Positions 51,153 through 62,247 of a stretch of 64,000 bases of DNA are shown in pieces. The notes beneath the pieces are model-generated. The model saw only the letters and a list, made by a program, of their open reading frames with translations. It made no database searches and was not told the origin of the DNA. This DNA is from Sporodiniella umbellata (Eukaryota; Mucoromycota; Mucoromycetes; Mucorales; Rhizopodaceae): contig JAIXMR010000018.1 of the NCBI GenBank assembly GCA_025677835.1, forward strand, positions 219,111 to 283,110, in the 5' to 3' direction. Both the position numbers and the translations under genes were made by a program. Numbering within the stretch: the first letter of the stretch is position 1; every line of letters begins with the position of its first letter.

Positions 51153-52066
51153 TTAGACAACGCAAACACTATTATCAGCTTTTGCGTTTAATATAAGAGC
51201 TACAATCAACCCATAAAGACCCAGCACCTCTGCAAAAATCAAAATCAGAACCATGGTGACAAACAATCTGCTTTCCCTAACATAGCCTCGAACACACTTT
51301 TGTCCATTAGTCTTCTTTAAAAAAAAATCATCCCAAACTTACATAATCTCCCACAATTCCAATAGCATAACCTGCTGCCAATCCACCCATACCAACAGAC
51401 AGCCCAGCAGCCAAAGAAATAAAGCCACTACAATTTTTTGTTGGATACAAAGACTTCTTTAGTTCTTGTCAACTTACGAAAATAAGGAATAACCTGAGGT
51501 AGGCGACACTTTTTTTTTTTTTTTTTTTTCAGAAAAGAGAAAAAAAAGGGGGGGTGAGGTAAGTCAGTGTTTATGAGATCACCATTTATCTATTTTACAT
51601 TGACCAGCCAATAGTACGGCAACTACTAATCCATAGACAGCTATGATACCACTCATCACAACGGGAATCAAAGACTTGTATAAACAAAACAAAAATGATT
51701 AATCTACTAGAATGGCACAGATTTTCTTTTCTTTACCTTCATCACCAGCTCTGGTTTAAAAGAGCCAATACCTGCAATACCAATACCTGCTTTAGAGGTA
51801 CCATAGGCTGCTCCAATAGCTATTTAAAAGAAAAAGTGATTGTATATCAAAATCAGAGTCAAGAGTAAGCTGCTTTTTTCAATTTTTTTTTTTTTTTTTT
51901 TAAAAAAAAAACACAGGAAAGTTTCATTTACTGCTAAATGCCATCTATTGAATGTCAACATACTTTCAAACATACATATATATACATATATACTCACAGC
52001 ACAGAAAACGCCGGCAAAACCAAAGAACGGTGCATAATTTGGACAATAAAGAGAAGATTCAGACAT
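51153..52066 (-). CDS. vma3: V-ATPase proteolipid subunit c
   Basis: Seven exons (52066-51998, 51944-51932, 51819-51737, 51674-51599, 51493-51478, 51427-51343, 51296-51153) give 161 residues (yeast Vma3 160). Sequence blocks: [73 protein letters not shown] and [20 protein letters not shown] with the proton-carrying Glu. Four transmembrane helices form the rotor ring of the vacuolar proton pump. Exons 2 and 5 are only 13 and 16 nt; without them the first helix and the luminal loop would be shortened and the frame broken. The exon 4 donor could alternatively be six bases later (51605). A c' (Vma11) identity cannot be excluded. Confidence 0.92.
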
Positions 52067-52490
52067 TTCGGCAAAATGGGTTGAGGTCTTGGAATGAGAA
52101 ATTAAAAGTAGGTGAGGGTGAACAGAGATACACAGAGAAAAAAAAAAAAGAGAGAGAGAGAGAGAGAGAACTGGACCTCAAAACAGTTTCAAGTTGAATT
52201 CTCTCTTGTTTGAATTCATAGATGCTTTTTTTGGGTCTTTCTGTACAACCCTAGGACGGGGTGTAAAGTTCGATGACGTTTGAAAACTGGTTAATGTATA
52301 TCCCACTTGCAGTTTGCAACAGAAAACTGTTTTGTGTTTGTTTGTTTTTCCGCTTTTTATTTGTTTAATTAAATGATCATCTAAAGGCTTTGTATCGTAT
52401 GTCTGTAAAGAACTTGTCTTTCATTGGCTTGGTTTTTAGGATTGTTTACACTCTGGTGCTTTTTCATTTTGTGCAGGCTAAAAAAGAGTG
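52067..52490. other. Intergenic gap with a GA repeat
   Basis: About 420 bases upstream of vma3 and downstream of nap1. It contains (AG)10 at about 52150-52169. No gene recognised. Confidence 0.5.
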
Positions 52491-53949
52491 TTAGTAGTGC
52501 TTAATTCTGGCACGGTTTTTATTTACAGTAGTATCGTCGTCGTCGTCATCATCATCATCATCATCATCATCATGATCGTCTTCATCCTCGTCTTCATCAA
52601 CATCGTCTTCATCGTAAAACTCATCCTGTCAAAGTAAAGTCAATACACATCAGCAAAAGGGCTGATTTTGTATATACCTCAAAGTCATCACCCTCATAGC
52701 CATCTAAATCAAGTGCTTTACCAGTAAAGTAGTCTACAGCATGAGGAATAATTTTATCTTTGAACTCTTCACCCATTTCATAATCAGCCTCCAATTTAGC
52801 GTCTAAATCATCGGCCTCTTCTTCCTCGACGTCGTCTTCATCAGGGATCGTAGGTGGGCTAAAGAAATAAAAGAAAGAGTTGGTGGGCACGGTGCGCTTA
52901 ACGACGCGAGATTTGTTGGTTCCTTTCTGACGTTGCTTTTTGGCTTCCACTGTCACTGTAAGATCTTTGCCTTCCTTCCAGTCAATAGCACAACCTTCAG
53001 CATGATCGTACACAAAATCACCGCTATAGACATGGTCTTGGTAGTAGTATGTCTTGTCCAACACACGGTTGGTGAAGAACTCGTTTTCAGTGAACTCGAA
53101 TTCCAACTTGAAACCAGGCTTGTCCATATAGGACATACGAACATCTACCAAATGCTTTAAAGCCTCCTCATCACGCTCAGTGACAGTTTCCATAATCTGA
53201 GGGTGGTTCTTTAATAAAGTCAACCAAAACTCAGGAACGCCTTTCACATCAGAATTAACAGCGCTTTCTTCTTCTTCTTCTTCTTCTTCTTCTTCATCAT
53301 CATCAACCTGTCGACCTAAAGCAACCTCCTCATCAGTAGGTTCGTATTGGCCGCTAATGATATGGGCTCTTTGTTCGTACAGAGGTTTATAGAGCTCGAG
53401 GTATTTCTTTTCTAAAGCCAAGACTTCTTCTTGAAATTGACTTTCAAGGTCAGCATGCTTTGACTGTAAATACTTCAAACCGTTCAATCGACGTTTGACA
53501 GAAGCAGGAAGTGATTCAATGTATCCAGAAGAGCGGCCTACCAGAGTACCCAACTTGCCTTGGAGCATGCTCAAAAGAGCTGGATTGCTAGCAAATGCAC
53601 CTGCCAAGGCTGAGCTGTCACCTAAAGAATTATTAGGATGGCTGTGTATTGAACCTATGACATTCAAAAAAAAAAAAAGTTTCTTTTTTTTTTTGGGTGC
53701 TTACCTTGAGTAGCACTTGTGTTGATGGTTTCAGTATCTTCAGAAATAGCGTTCATAGAAGGGTTATAAGAAGATGTGATGGGTGCAGGAGAAATGGGTG
53801 TGTTTTGAGGTGTGGGTGCAGTGAGATTACTTCCTTTGTTTTTAATATCGACACCTAAAATTATTTAAAGATAAGAAACATATCCAAGAAAAATCAAGTC
53901 TTTGCTGAATGGGCCTTTTTATTATTTTACCTGAAGGTTGAGATTCCAT
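52491..53949 (-). CDS. nap1: Nucleosome assembly protein NAP1
   Basis: Four exons (53949-53931, 53854-53705, 53654-52678, 52625-52491) give 426 residues. A Thr/Pro/Ser-rich start leads to the dimerisation helix (SVKRRLNGLKYLQSKHADLE, EVLALEKKYLELYKPLYEQR). GVPEFWLTLLKNHP, EFTENEFFTNRVLDKTYYY, KKQRQKGTNKSRVVKRTVPT and SFFYFFSPPTIPDE are signature NAP domain blocks. Two acidic tracts are present: poly-Glu at 53268-53299, and a C-terminal Asp-rich tail with 12 or 13 consecutive Asp encoded by a GAT/GAC repeat (52536-52575). NAP1 chaperones H2A-H2B and in fungi also links to mitotic cyclin control. Confidence 0.95.
52536..52575 (-). repeat. (GAT)n trinucleotide repeat encoding poly-Asp in nap1
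   Basis: Mostly GAT with some GAC codons in the acidic tail of NAP1, likely length-polymorphic. Confidence 0.8.
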
Positions 53950-54062
53950 GATTAAAGTAAAACCGAAAAAAACACTGTATTTCCGCCGTCAATTGGTCAC
54001 TTTTTTTTTTTTTTTTTTTTTGAGAAACTTGGTTATTTATAAAGTTTCGATTGGCCACTTTT

Positions 54063-54900
54063 TTAAGCCTCAATTGTGGGTCGTTCCTTCAACAATCCTT
54101 GTTGACTGCGACTCGGACTCCAATGGGGTAAACTAGCTCCAAGAGCCACGCTTTGTTTTCCTTTCATACATACAAAAAAAAAAAAAAATAGACTAGAACC
54201 CCTTTTTTTACCTTCAAAAGTTGAAAGAAAACTCAATTGATTTTGATATAAGGGAATGAAAATCAAAACGTAAAAGATAGCTGGAATCCCAAGTCTCTTG
54301 TAACCAAGAAAACTATGTGGGTTTTTACCACCTTTTCATCCCCGTCTTTGTCAACGGATGTATTGGGACATTTAGCAGTCGAAGACATCTTTTTTTTTTT
54401 TCTCTTGGTTTCTAAATAGTACACAGAGTCTTTTTGGGTTAGTTTGTTTTCTTTTGACACCCACTGCTTCTAAAAAAAAAAAAAGAGAGCCTTAGAAACT
54501 CTAAAAAAAGGCCAAGATTGCTTTTTACAGGATAGCTTATTTTAAGCTTATCTAATAAAACTCCCTCGTCTTAGTTTACATTGTTCAACCTACAAAATGG
54601 AGCAGAGACAAGCCTTTCTTTTTGGGGGCAGTTGTAAGGATGCATACCCTTTGTTTCAGATAGAAACTTTCTTTGTTCCTGATAAAAAGAAATATACTCT
54701 CGAAGGCTTTGTTTCAAACAAAAATGCACGCCAATCAGTTCCAACCAATCAATAAAAATCCAGCCAACGGAAAGAAGGCTGCACAAATAACAGCTACATC
54801 TGACGTCTTACCGAAAGAACAGGTCTTTTTGAGGTTTTGGTTTAGTTTGATAGAAAAAGGTGACCCGAGTGTACAATTCAAGCGTTCCAACCTTATACGG
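54063..54900 (-). CDS. Unidentified gene with one membrane segment (3' exons; N-terminus unresolved)
   Basis: A phase-consistent exon chain can be built: 54900-54812 (PYKVGTLELYTRVTFFYQTK and onward), 54706-54648 (LREYISFYQEQRKFLSETK), 54469-54425, 54331-54212 (GYKRLGIPAIFYVLIFIPLY, a transmembrane-like helix) and 54160-54063 (KQSVALGASLPHWSPSRSQQ, then GLLKERPTIEA and stop). The 54900 boundary follows a TTTAG acceptor, so at least one upstream exon is missing. A candidate start near 55120 (MRVNKVKTIGYISL followed by GTAAGT) does not join in phase. I do not recognise the family. Confidence 0.45.
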
Positions 54901-55456
54901 CTAAAGGGTAAGCAGTCCCCTCTGTAGATCTGTATGTGGGCGCCACATTTGGATTTGTTTGACTTAATGGGTTTATTTTTTCCAAACCAAGGGTCTAAAA
55001 AGAAAATGGGAAATAAAGAGTCAAACAGTCTCAAGATTCTAGACCAAAGATAATACAACAACATATATACACATGGTAGGGGACTTACAAAGTGAAATAT
55101 ACCCAATCGTTTTGACTTTATTGACTCTCATGCTTTGTTTATGACTCTTTAAGGGCTTATCCGTTGAATCTAGACAACTTGGAAAAACTTGCCATGAATA
55201 AGAAAAAAAAAAAAAATGGGGCGATCGTTAAAAGATCTTCTTGCTTTTAGGTTTCAAGGTGGACAGTAAAAAAGAAACTCTCTCCGCTTTCTGACAATGC
55301 CAAGGCTCTATCTTGGGTAAAACACTCCTTGTGTGAATTACTGCAACAAGGAAGGGACATAAAGTACAATCAAAGACTGGACCAATCCAAAGAAAGAGAA
55401 TGAGTAAATTAAAGCCTAGAAGGTGAAGCTTGATAAAAAGGGACAAGGCTTCATCG

Positions 55457-55464
55457 TGACGTCA
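55457..55464. promoter_or_regulatory. Perfect CRE palindrome
   Basis: TGACGTCA, the full ATF/CREB bZIP site, 22 bases before the TATA box at 55487 and 155 bases before the small zinc-finger start codon. Spacing and perfection suggest stress- or cAMP-responsive control. Confidence 0.6.
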
Positions 55465-55486
55465 ACTTAAGAATCCATAAAAGAAG

Positions 55487-55497
55487 TATAAAAAGGG
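55487..55497 (+). promoter_or_regulatory. TATA box of the mini zinc-finger gene
   Basis: TATAAAAAGGG followed by a T-rich tract, 122 bases before the ATG at 55620. Confidence 0.6.
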
Positions 55498-55619
55498 TTC
55501 AGTTTCTTTTCTATTTTTTTTTTTTTTTCTTCTTGTACATAAGAATTCAATTCAAGCCAAAAGCAGAAAGCGGATATTAAAGACAACATCAGCGAATTGA
55601 TGTACAGAAAGGAAAAAGA

Positions 55620-55850
55620 ATGCAGTCCTTTACAAGCGAAACCGAGTGGCCTCTTCACGAACACCATGAAAAATACATTATGAGAGCACTGTCTCTCATG
55701 GGTACTTCTTCTCACAACTACTCTACTCACCCCTCTACTTGTTCCAGACTATGCCGAAACCAATCCAGCCAATACTTAAGGTGTTCGGTCTGCCAAAGAA
55801 AGTTCCACTCAGAAGGAAACCTTATCAACCATAAACAACTATACCATTAA
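55620..55850 (+). CDS. Mini C2H2 zinc-finger protein (76 residues)
   Basis: Single exon of 76 residues with one classical C2H2 finger at the very C-terminus: CSVCQRKFHSEGNLINHKQL then YH. The N-terminal half is His/Ser/Tyr-rich (EWPLHEHHEKYIMRALSLMG). A single finger with no other domain is small for a DNA-binding factor; it could act as a partner or antagonist of larger factors, as small finger proteins do elsewhere (inference). The promoter has a consensus CRE and TATA box, consistent with inducible expression. No homologue is recalled. Confidence 0.7.
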   Translation: MQSFTSETEWPLHEHHEKYIMRALSLMGTSSHNYSTHPSTCSRLCRNQSSQYLRCSVCQRKFHSEGNLINHKQLYH

Positions 55851-56273
55851 AGCCGCGAAAAAAAAAAAAAAGAAAAGAAAACGTTCATCTGCATAACTTA
55901 TCACTGTTATATTTATTACTCTCATTTCAAAAATATTGTAAATAAACTCAAAATGTTTTATAATTTCACTGTATGTATTGAGTTTGTTTTCCTATTTTAA
56001 TGACAGTAAGAAACTGCATAAAGTAAGACAAGGTTATTTTTATTTCTGAGCAAACACTTGTTTTTTCAAACCACTTTTTTTATTAGAGTATTTCTATTTT
56101 GCTCTCAATCAGAAAAAAACCCTACGAAATCAAAGCAAGCCTTTTTCTATTTTTTTTTTTTTTTTTACAAGTCATGCTCAAACAGCGTACAATTCTGTTC
56201 GGCTATTTAAATTAAGCTTGATAAAAATAAACTTTTTTTTTTTTTTTTTTTGTTCGTTAGTTTGAAGGGCACT
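55851..56273. other. Intergenic gap
   Basis: About 420 bases with A/T runs (A13 near 55858-55870; T16 and T18 tracts close to the next start). No other feature. Confidence 0.5.
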
Positions 56274-57452
56274 ATGAAATGGCTTTGTATTTTTTTGCTA
56301 TTTCCGCTTACAATCTACTGCTATAAATCTCTAGACAATAGTTCTTTAAGATACCTGTCCAAACTCACCAACAGCCAGCAGCTGTCAATGGAAGGAGAGG
56401 TGATGAAGCCTTTGTTGGTGGAACGCATTTCAGGTACAGAAGGAAATGCCCAAGTACAACAGTTTATCATTCAAGAATTCCAACAACTCGGTTGGCATAT
56501 CGAACTCGATTCATTCACTGACATAACCCCTCAAGGCCCAAAAAACTTTACAAACATCATTGTTACCCACAACCCCGACAGACCTTCGCGAATGGTCTTG
56601 GCTGCTCATTTCGACTCCATGTTCTCTCCTGACTTTGAGTTCATTGGCGCAACAGATAGTGCCATTCCTTGTGGGCTTTTGATCGATTTAGCTCGGACAC
56701 TTAACAGTATCCTTTCTGACCCAGAAAAAAACTATCGAATGAATAACAAGACTCTACAGTTGATTTTTTTTGATGGAGAAGAGGCCTTCGAGCGTTGGAG
56801 CGATACCGACTCCATCTATGGTGCAAAGTAATATCTACATGCTTGCCTGTGTGCTTCTATTGACTCTCTTTCCGTAATAGACACCTTGCCCAACAATGGG
56901 AATCGACTTATCTGACACATATCAATCAGGCCTATAAGAACAAACTGGATCAAATGGAAGTTTTAGTCTTGTTGGATTTGTTGGGCACTGCCGAAGGTCA
57001 GTTTCCTAATTACTATCGAACCACAAGCTGGCTTTTCTACAAGCTAGTCGCTCTCGAAAACCGCTTGAGAAATAACAACCTGTTGAGTACTCGGTCTGAA
57101 AAGACCGGCCAACCTTTACAGTCGCTTTTCAACCCAAACTCACTTATGACCTTCAAAGGAGAATATATTGGAGACGATCATGTTCCATTCTTAACTCGTG
57201 GTGTAAACGTACTTCATTTAATCCCTAGCCCATTTCCCGTCGTTTGGCATACAAAATCAGTAAGAGAAATAGAAACATGCCACAGACCATTCTTTTTATT
57301 CATTTATTCTAAAACAGCCTTTATTCACTTTATTGTTTTAGGATAATGCTAACTGCATCGATCCACCCGTGGTTGAAAATCTATCGCTTCTTTTTCGTGC
57401 TTTTGTTGCAGAATATTTAGAGTTGGACATTCTGTCTCATAGCGAACTGTAA
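56274..57452 (+). CDS. Glutaminyl-peptide cyclotransferase (glutaminyl cyclase), M28 fold
   Basis: Three exons (56274-56827, 56881-57259, 57342-57452) give 347 residues. Signal peptide or anchor MKWLCIFLLFPLTIYCYKSL, then SGTEGNAQVQQFIIQEFQQL and the zinc-peptidase-like motifs: LAAHFDS, GATDSA (zinc Asp), FFDGEEAF (catalytic and zinc Glu) and GDDHVPF (zinc His). WSDTDSIYGAKHLAQQW spans intron 1 and is a hallmark of QPCT. The enzyme converts N-terminal Gln to pyroglutamate in the secretory pathway. All metal ligands are present, so it should be active. Confidence 0.93.
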
Positions 57453-57708
57453 ATTAGAATGTCTTTTTTTGGGTTCCCCATTCTCCGGCTTTGCACCCCC
57501 CCTGTTTTTTTTTTTTTTTTTTCTTTTATGTATAGCTTTCTCTTTTCGATCAAGGGGTCCATTGTTCTGTATTTTTAGAAGAATCAATTAAATTCTAAAT
57601 AAAAAAGAAAATGCCTGAGCTTTGAATGCCATGAGAACAGAGTATAAAATGCAAAGGGTTTGTTCAGACAAAAGACCAAAAAAAAAAAAAGAAATAAACA
57701 TAATAAAT

Positions 57709-58092
57709 ATGGAATGGAATCAGACCAGCATTGTTGCAATTCTCTTGGTGGTAGTTTTTTTTCTTTTAGTTGGTATACTTTTACTATTAAAAAATCGAAA
57801 AGAAGCTTCACCCACAAGTTTACTTGATCCACTGCCTCAAGAAATCATCATGTCTCAACCACTCCGAATGTATGAAAAGGCGCTTTTAAAAGAAGACGCG
57901 CATTTTCATACAATTCCTTTAGATACGCCCTCTACTCCAATACATGACAGGAAACGCGCCTCAAAAAACGAACGCTCTCTTTTCTATACTCCGTTTTCTA
58001 AACAAGCGCCATCTTATTCTCGATCCAATTCGCTATTACTTACCAAAGAGAGTTTGGTGCATCCACCTGCCTATCAACAATACATTGTCTAA
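57709..58092 (+). CDS. Small single-pass membrane protein with C-terminal PPxY motif
   Basis: 127 residues from the ATG at 57709, chosen because the preceding frame is Lys-rich, non-homologous leader. A short N-terminus (MEWNQTS) precedes one hydrophobic helix (residues 8-27, IVAILLVVVFFLLVGILLLL) flanked by KNRK, giving N-out/C-in topology. The cytosolic tail is Ser/Pro-rich and ends HPPAYQQYIV: PPAY at residues 119-122 is a consensus ligand for WW domains of Rsp5/NEDD4 ligases. The layout resembles small Rsp5 adaptors, but I see no sequence homology to a named one. An Rsp5 orthologue is encoded in the same window. Confidence 0.75.
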   Translation: MEWNQTSIVAILLVVVFFLLVGILLLLKNRKEASPTSLLDPLPQEIIMSQPLRMYEKALLKEDAHFHTIPLDTPSTPIHDRKRASKNERSLFYTPFSKQAPSYSRSNSLLLTKESLVHPPAYQQYIV

Positions 58093-58858
58093 ACATACCA
58101 AAAACATACAACACTCTACATCTATCCTGTCTCATTAGTTAATAAAAAAAAGTTACATACAAGCATTCAAACAAAAACAAAAGGGGAGCGCATACACAAC
58201 CCATGTGAAAATAATCTTTTTTTTTATTACTGTGATTCTTTCTGTTTTTGAGAGTACAAAAAGTCAAAGTAAATCATTGTATCTCAGGTATTGGTAGTTC
58301 AGGGGGAGGGGGTTATGTGCATCAGCAGCTTCTTTTTAGCTTTGTAAATAGGCATAACAGTCAAATATAGCGCAGATTAACCACCAAAAAAAAAAAAAAA
58401 AATCTCTGATCGGATACGGAGTGCAACACTTCATATCAGTGGAAAAGAACATAAGAATATACAAGTCATTCTTTAACGTTCTGACAAGGATGTTTAAACT
58501 GTGTGTATAAGAACCATATATATATATATATAAAAGCATGTACTGTATTGACAATCCATTTTCGTACTGAGTAATCGATTTTCAAAATACTGACCCATTT
58601 TTGTCTTGGTGATCCTTTTCAAAAATTAAGACACATTTTATTGGCTGACTCATTTTCAGGATCAGTGATCCCTTTCCATTTCGAATTCACCAATCATTTA
58701 TTTTTATTGAGCCAACCTTCTTTCGATGAAATCTTGTCTATAGATGAAGCCTGTTCGTGTTCAATCCCCGAACTCAGTTTCAAGTTAAATGCTCTGGTCT
58801 GTTCCCTTCTTTTTCTAATTTTTTTTTTTTTTTTTTTTTTTTTTGCACTTTAAAAAAA
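58093..58858. other. Intergenic region upstream of C1-THF synthase
   Basis: 766 bases. It includes an AT microsatellite (58518-58531), a Gcn4/Bas1-type TGACTCA and T24 just before the next gene (58820-58844). The frame at 58641-58853 appears to be chance. Confidence 0.5.
58646..58652. promoter_or_regulatory. Gcn4/Bas1-type TGACTCA element
   Basis: TGACTCA lies 207 bases before the start of C1-tetrahydrofolate synthase. In yeast, TGACTC sites control amino-acid and purine/one-carbon genes including ADE3. The nearby TGACCCA (58592) is a degenerate copy. Confidence 0.5.
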
Positions 58859-61800
58859 ATGACCCACGCCTCTCATATCATTGACGGAAAGTCTATTGCA
58901 CAGTAAGCAGCTTTTTTGTGTAGTATAGTTTCGCTTTTACAATAATGACATTCCCCTTTTATCCATGTGCAGAGATATTCGCAACCGAGTTAAAGAAGAT
59001 ATTGACTCGGTAAAGTCCAAATATGCTCGATATACTCCTTGTCTTGCTGTCATTCAAGTAGGAGGACGCGAAGACTCTTCGGTTTACGTGAACATGAAAA
59101 AGAAAGCTGCTCAGGAAGCAGGTGTTGAATTTATCTATGATCAGTTATCTGAAGAAACAACACAAGCCGAACTTCTTAAACGAGTTAGACATTTAAACAA
59201 TGACGATAAAGTGCATGGCATACTTGTACAGATGCCTCTGCCTACGCATATTAATGATGCAGTGATTCTTGAGGCTATTGACCCCAGAAAAGATGTGGAC
59301 GGGTAACTTTTTTTTTTAAAAAAACGGATGTTGAAAAGAAAAAATCGGTTAAAGTTTGTAAATAGCTTCCATGCTTTTAATATTGGAAATATGACCAAGA
59401 GAAACTCCACACCTTTGTTCTTACCCTGCACTCCGAAAGGCATTATTCATCTTCTCAAAACAACCGGTAAAAAAATACAAAAGAAAAAGATGAAACGGAT
59501 CATGTTACACGATATTAAAATTTCATGGATTACAAAAAAAAAAAAAGACACGGTCATTTCAGGAAAAAGAGCAGTTGTTATTGGAAGAAGCGATATTGTG
59601 GTATGGCCTTCTTTTCTCGTTTAGAAATTTTTTGCTTGAGCTCTTTTACTAATTTATTTTATAGGGAACACCAGTTGCTACCTTGTTAACCGCCGAAAAT
59701 GCCACGGTTACTGTTTGTCATTCAAAGACTGAGAATATTGAAGCACACGTAAGATAAAATGTTGAACATCAAGTGCATTTTTTTTTTTTAAAAAAAAAGG
59801 TCAAATTTATTAAACAAAAGTTTGTAGGTCAAAGAAGCCGATATTTTAGTTGTTGCCATTGGAAAGCCTGGATTTGTTAAGGGAGAATGGATCAAGAAAG
59901 GAGCTGTAGTGATTGACGTGGGAACCAATCCTATTCCTGGTAAAAAAAAAAAAAAAAAAAAAAAGAAGGGAGGGGGAAGAGGATTGCTGTAAGCTTACAG
60001 TATCTGTTTCTACAGACTCTAGCAAAAAATCAGGTATGAGACTTGTTGGTGATGTGGAATATGAAGCAGCTTTACAGGTGGCTTCTTCTATTACACCCGT
60101 TCCAGGGGGCGTTGGACCAATGACAGTAGCAATGCTCATTGAAAACACACAAGTGAGCGCTAAGCGATTCTTTGATGAAGCCAACACCTCCAACCGCACT
60201 GTAGAACCTTTGCCCCTCGACCTCAAGAAACCCGTTCCTTCAGATATTGATATTGCTATGGCACAAACGCCCAAGCTTATCACGGACTTGAGCAAAGAAT
60301 TAGGGCTTACCACGAACGAATTGGAACCCTATGGCCACACCAAGGCTAAAGTCAGTTTGGATGTGTTGAACCGACTGAACCATCGAAAGGATGGCCGATA
60401 CATCGTAGTTGCTGGGTAACGCATTGCTTTTTTTTTTTTTTTATCTTTCAGAATACATCTAACGCGATTGATTAGCATTACACCCACACCTTTGGGTGAA
60501 GGAAAATCGACTACCACGATTGGTCTTGTTCAAGCACTTGGGGCCCATTTGAACAAGATGGCCTATGCATGTGTCCGTCAGCCCTCTCAAGGACCTACTT
60601 TTGGTATCAAGGGTGGGGCTGCTGGTGGCGGATACTCCCAAGTCATCCCTATGGATGAATTCAACTTGCACATGACAGGAGATATTCACGCCGTCACAGC
60701 TGCTAACAATCTATTGGCAGCTGCTATCGATGCTCGTATTTTTCATGAGAACACACAAAGTGATAAAGCACTCTTGAACCGTCTCTGTCCTGCCAAGAAG
60801 GGTGTTCGTACTTTTGCTCCTGTGATGTTCAAGCGTCTCAAGAAGCTAGGTATCGATAAAACAGACCCCAACGAATTAACCCCAGAGGAAGTCACCCGTT
60901 TTGTTCGTCTTGATATTGACCCTGACACTATTACCTGGCAACGTGTGATGGATACTAACGATCGCTTCTTACGTAAAATGACAATTGGACAAAACCCCAC
61001 TGAGAAAGGAATGGAGCGCGTTACGGGATTTGATATCGCCGTTGCTAGTGAAGTCATGGCTGTTTTGGCTTTAGCTACAGATCTTAAGGATATGCGTGAA
61101 CGATTAGGCAAGATGGTAGTTGCCAGCTCTAAGGCGGGTGACCCTGTCACTGCGGATGATATTGGTATTGGTGGCGCTTTGACTGTTTTGATGAAGGATG
61201 CTATTAAGCCTACACTGATGCAGACTTTGGAAGGTACTCCTGTCTTGGTTCATGCAGGACCCTTTGCAAACATCGCCCACGGCAACTCTTCTATCCTGGC
61301 TGACAAGATTGCCCTTAAACTGGCTGGCTCTGATGAACATACAGAACCAGGATATGTCGTGACAGAAGCTGGCTTTGGTGCTGATATTGGAATGGAAAAG
61401 TTCTTCAACATCAAGTGTCGAATCTCTGGTTTAGTCCCCAATGCAGTTGTTCTCGTTGCTACTGTACGCGCCTTGAAAATGCATGGTGGCGGGCCCGAAG
61501 TTGTAGCTGGTAAGCCTCTCTCTGAAGTCTACACTGAAGAAAACCTGGAGATCTTAGAAAAAGGCTGTGCTAACCTTATCAAACACATTGAAAACGTCAA
61601 CAAGTTTGGCGTCCCTGTCGTTGTTGCGATCAACAAATTTACGTAAGTCACCATTTGCATTTAAAAAAAGCAATTTTGTTTTTCGTTGCCACCTAAACTT
61701 TACTCTATCTATCGCTAGTTCCGATACAGATGATGAAATGAGGCTCGTTCGTGAAATCGCACTGAAGGCCGGAGCAGCTGATGCGGTTACATGTAATCAC

Positions 61801-62247
61801 TGGGCTGAGGGAGGTGCGGGTGCTGTTGACCTTGGTAATGCTGTTATTCAAACATGTGAAAAGGCCGAAGGAAAATTCAAGTTTTTGTACGATCTTTCAC
61901 TGCCCATTGATAAAAAGATTGAAACCATTTGCTGCGAGTTGTATGGTGCTGACGGCGTCGAATATAGCGACTTGGCAAAGGAAAAGATCGAAACCTATAC
62001 TCGCCAAGGCTTCTCCTCACTTCCTATCTGTATGGCCAAGACACAATACAGTTTTAGCAGCGACCCCCAATTGAAGGGTGCACCCACTGGCTTTGTTATA
62101 CCAATTCGCGACATCCGTGCATCCGTTGGTGCAGGCTTCCTTTATCCCCTTGTTGGCTCTATGCAAACACTCCCCGGGCTCCCAACTCGCCCTTGTTTCT
62201 TTGATGTTGACTTAAGCGAAGATGGCCGTGTTATCGGTCTTTTCTAA
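58859..62247 (+). CDS. ade3: C1-tetrahydrofolate synthase, trifunctional (cytosolic type)
   Basis: Nine exons (58859-58902, 58973-59302, 59366-59466, 59563-59600, 59665-59748, 59828-59939, 60016-60415, 60476-61642, 61719-62247) give 934 residues (yeast Ade3 946). N-terminal dehydrogenase/cyclohydrolase: [52 protein letters not shown] and [18 protein letters not shown]-terminal formate-THF ligase: [52 protein letters not shown] and [20 protein letters not shown]. It interconverts one-carbon folates for purine, thymidylate and Met synthesis. There is no mitochondrial presequence, so it should be cytosolic. The exon 8 acceptor at 60475 was chosen over 60451 because it restores [13 protein letters not shown]. 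Confidence 0.97.

Noticed and set aside
52621..52680. Microexon possibility in nap1 near the intron at 52626-52677
   Set aside because: The direct GT-AG join (52678 to 52625) is in phase and gives a continuous acidic tail; no extra exon is needed.
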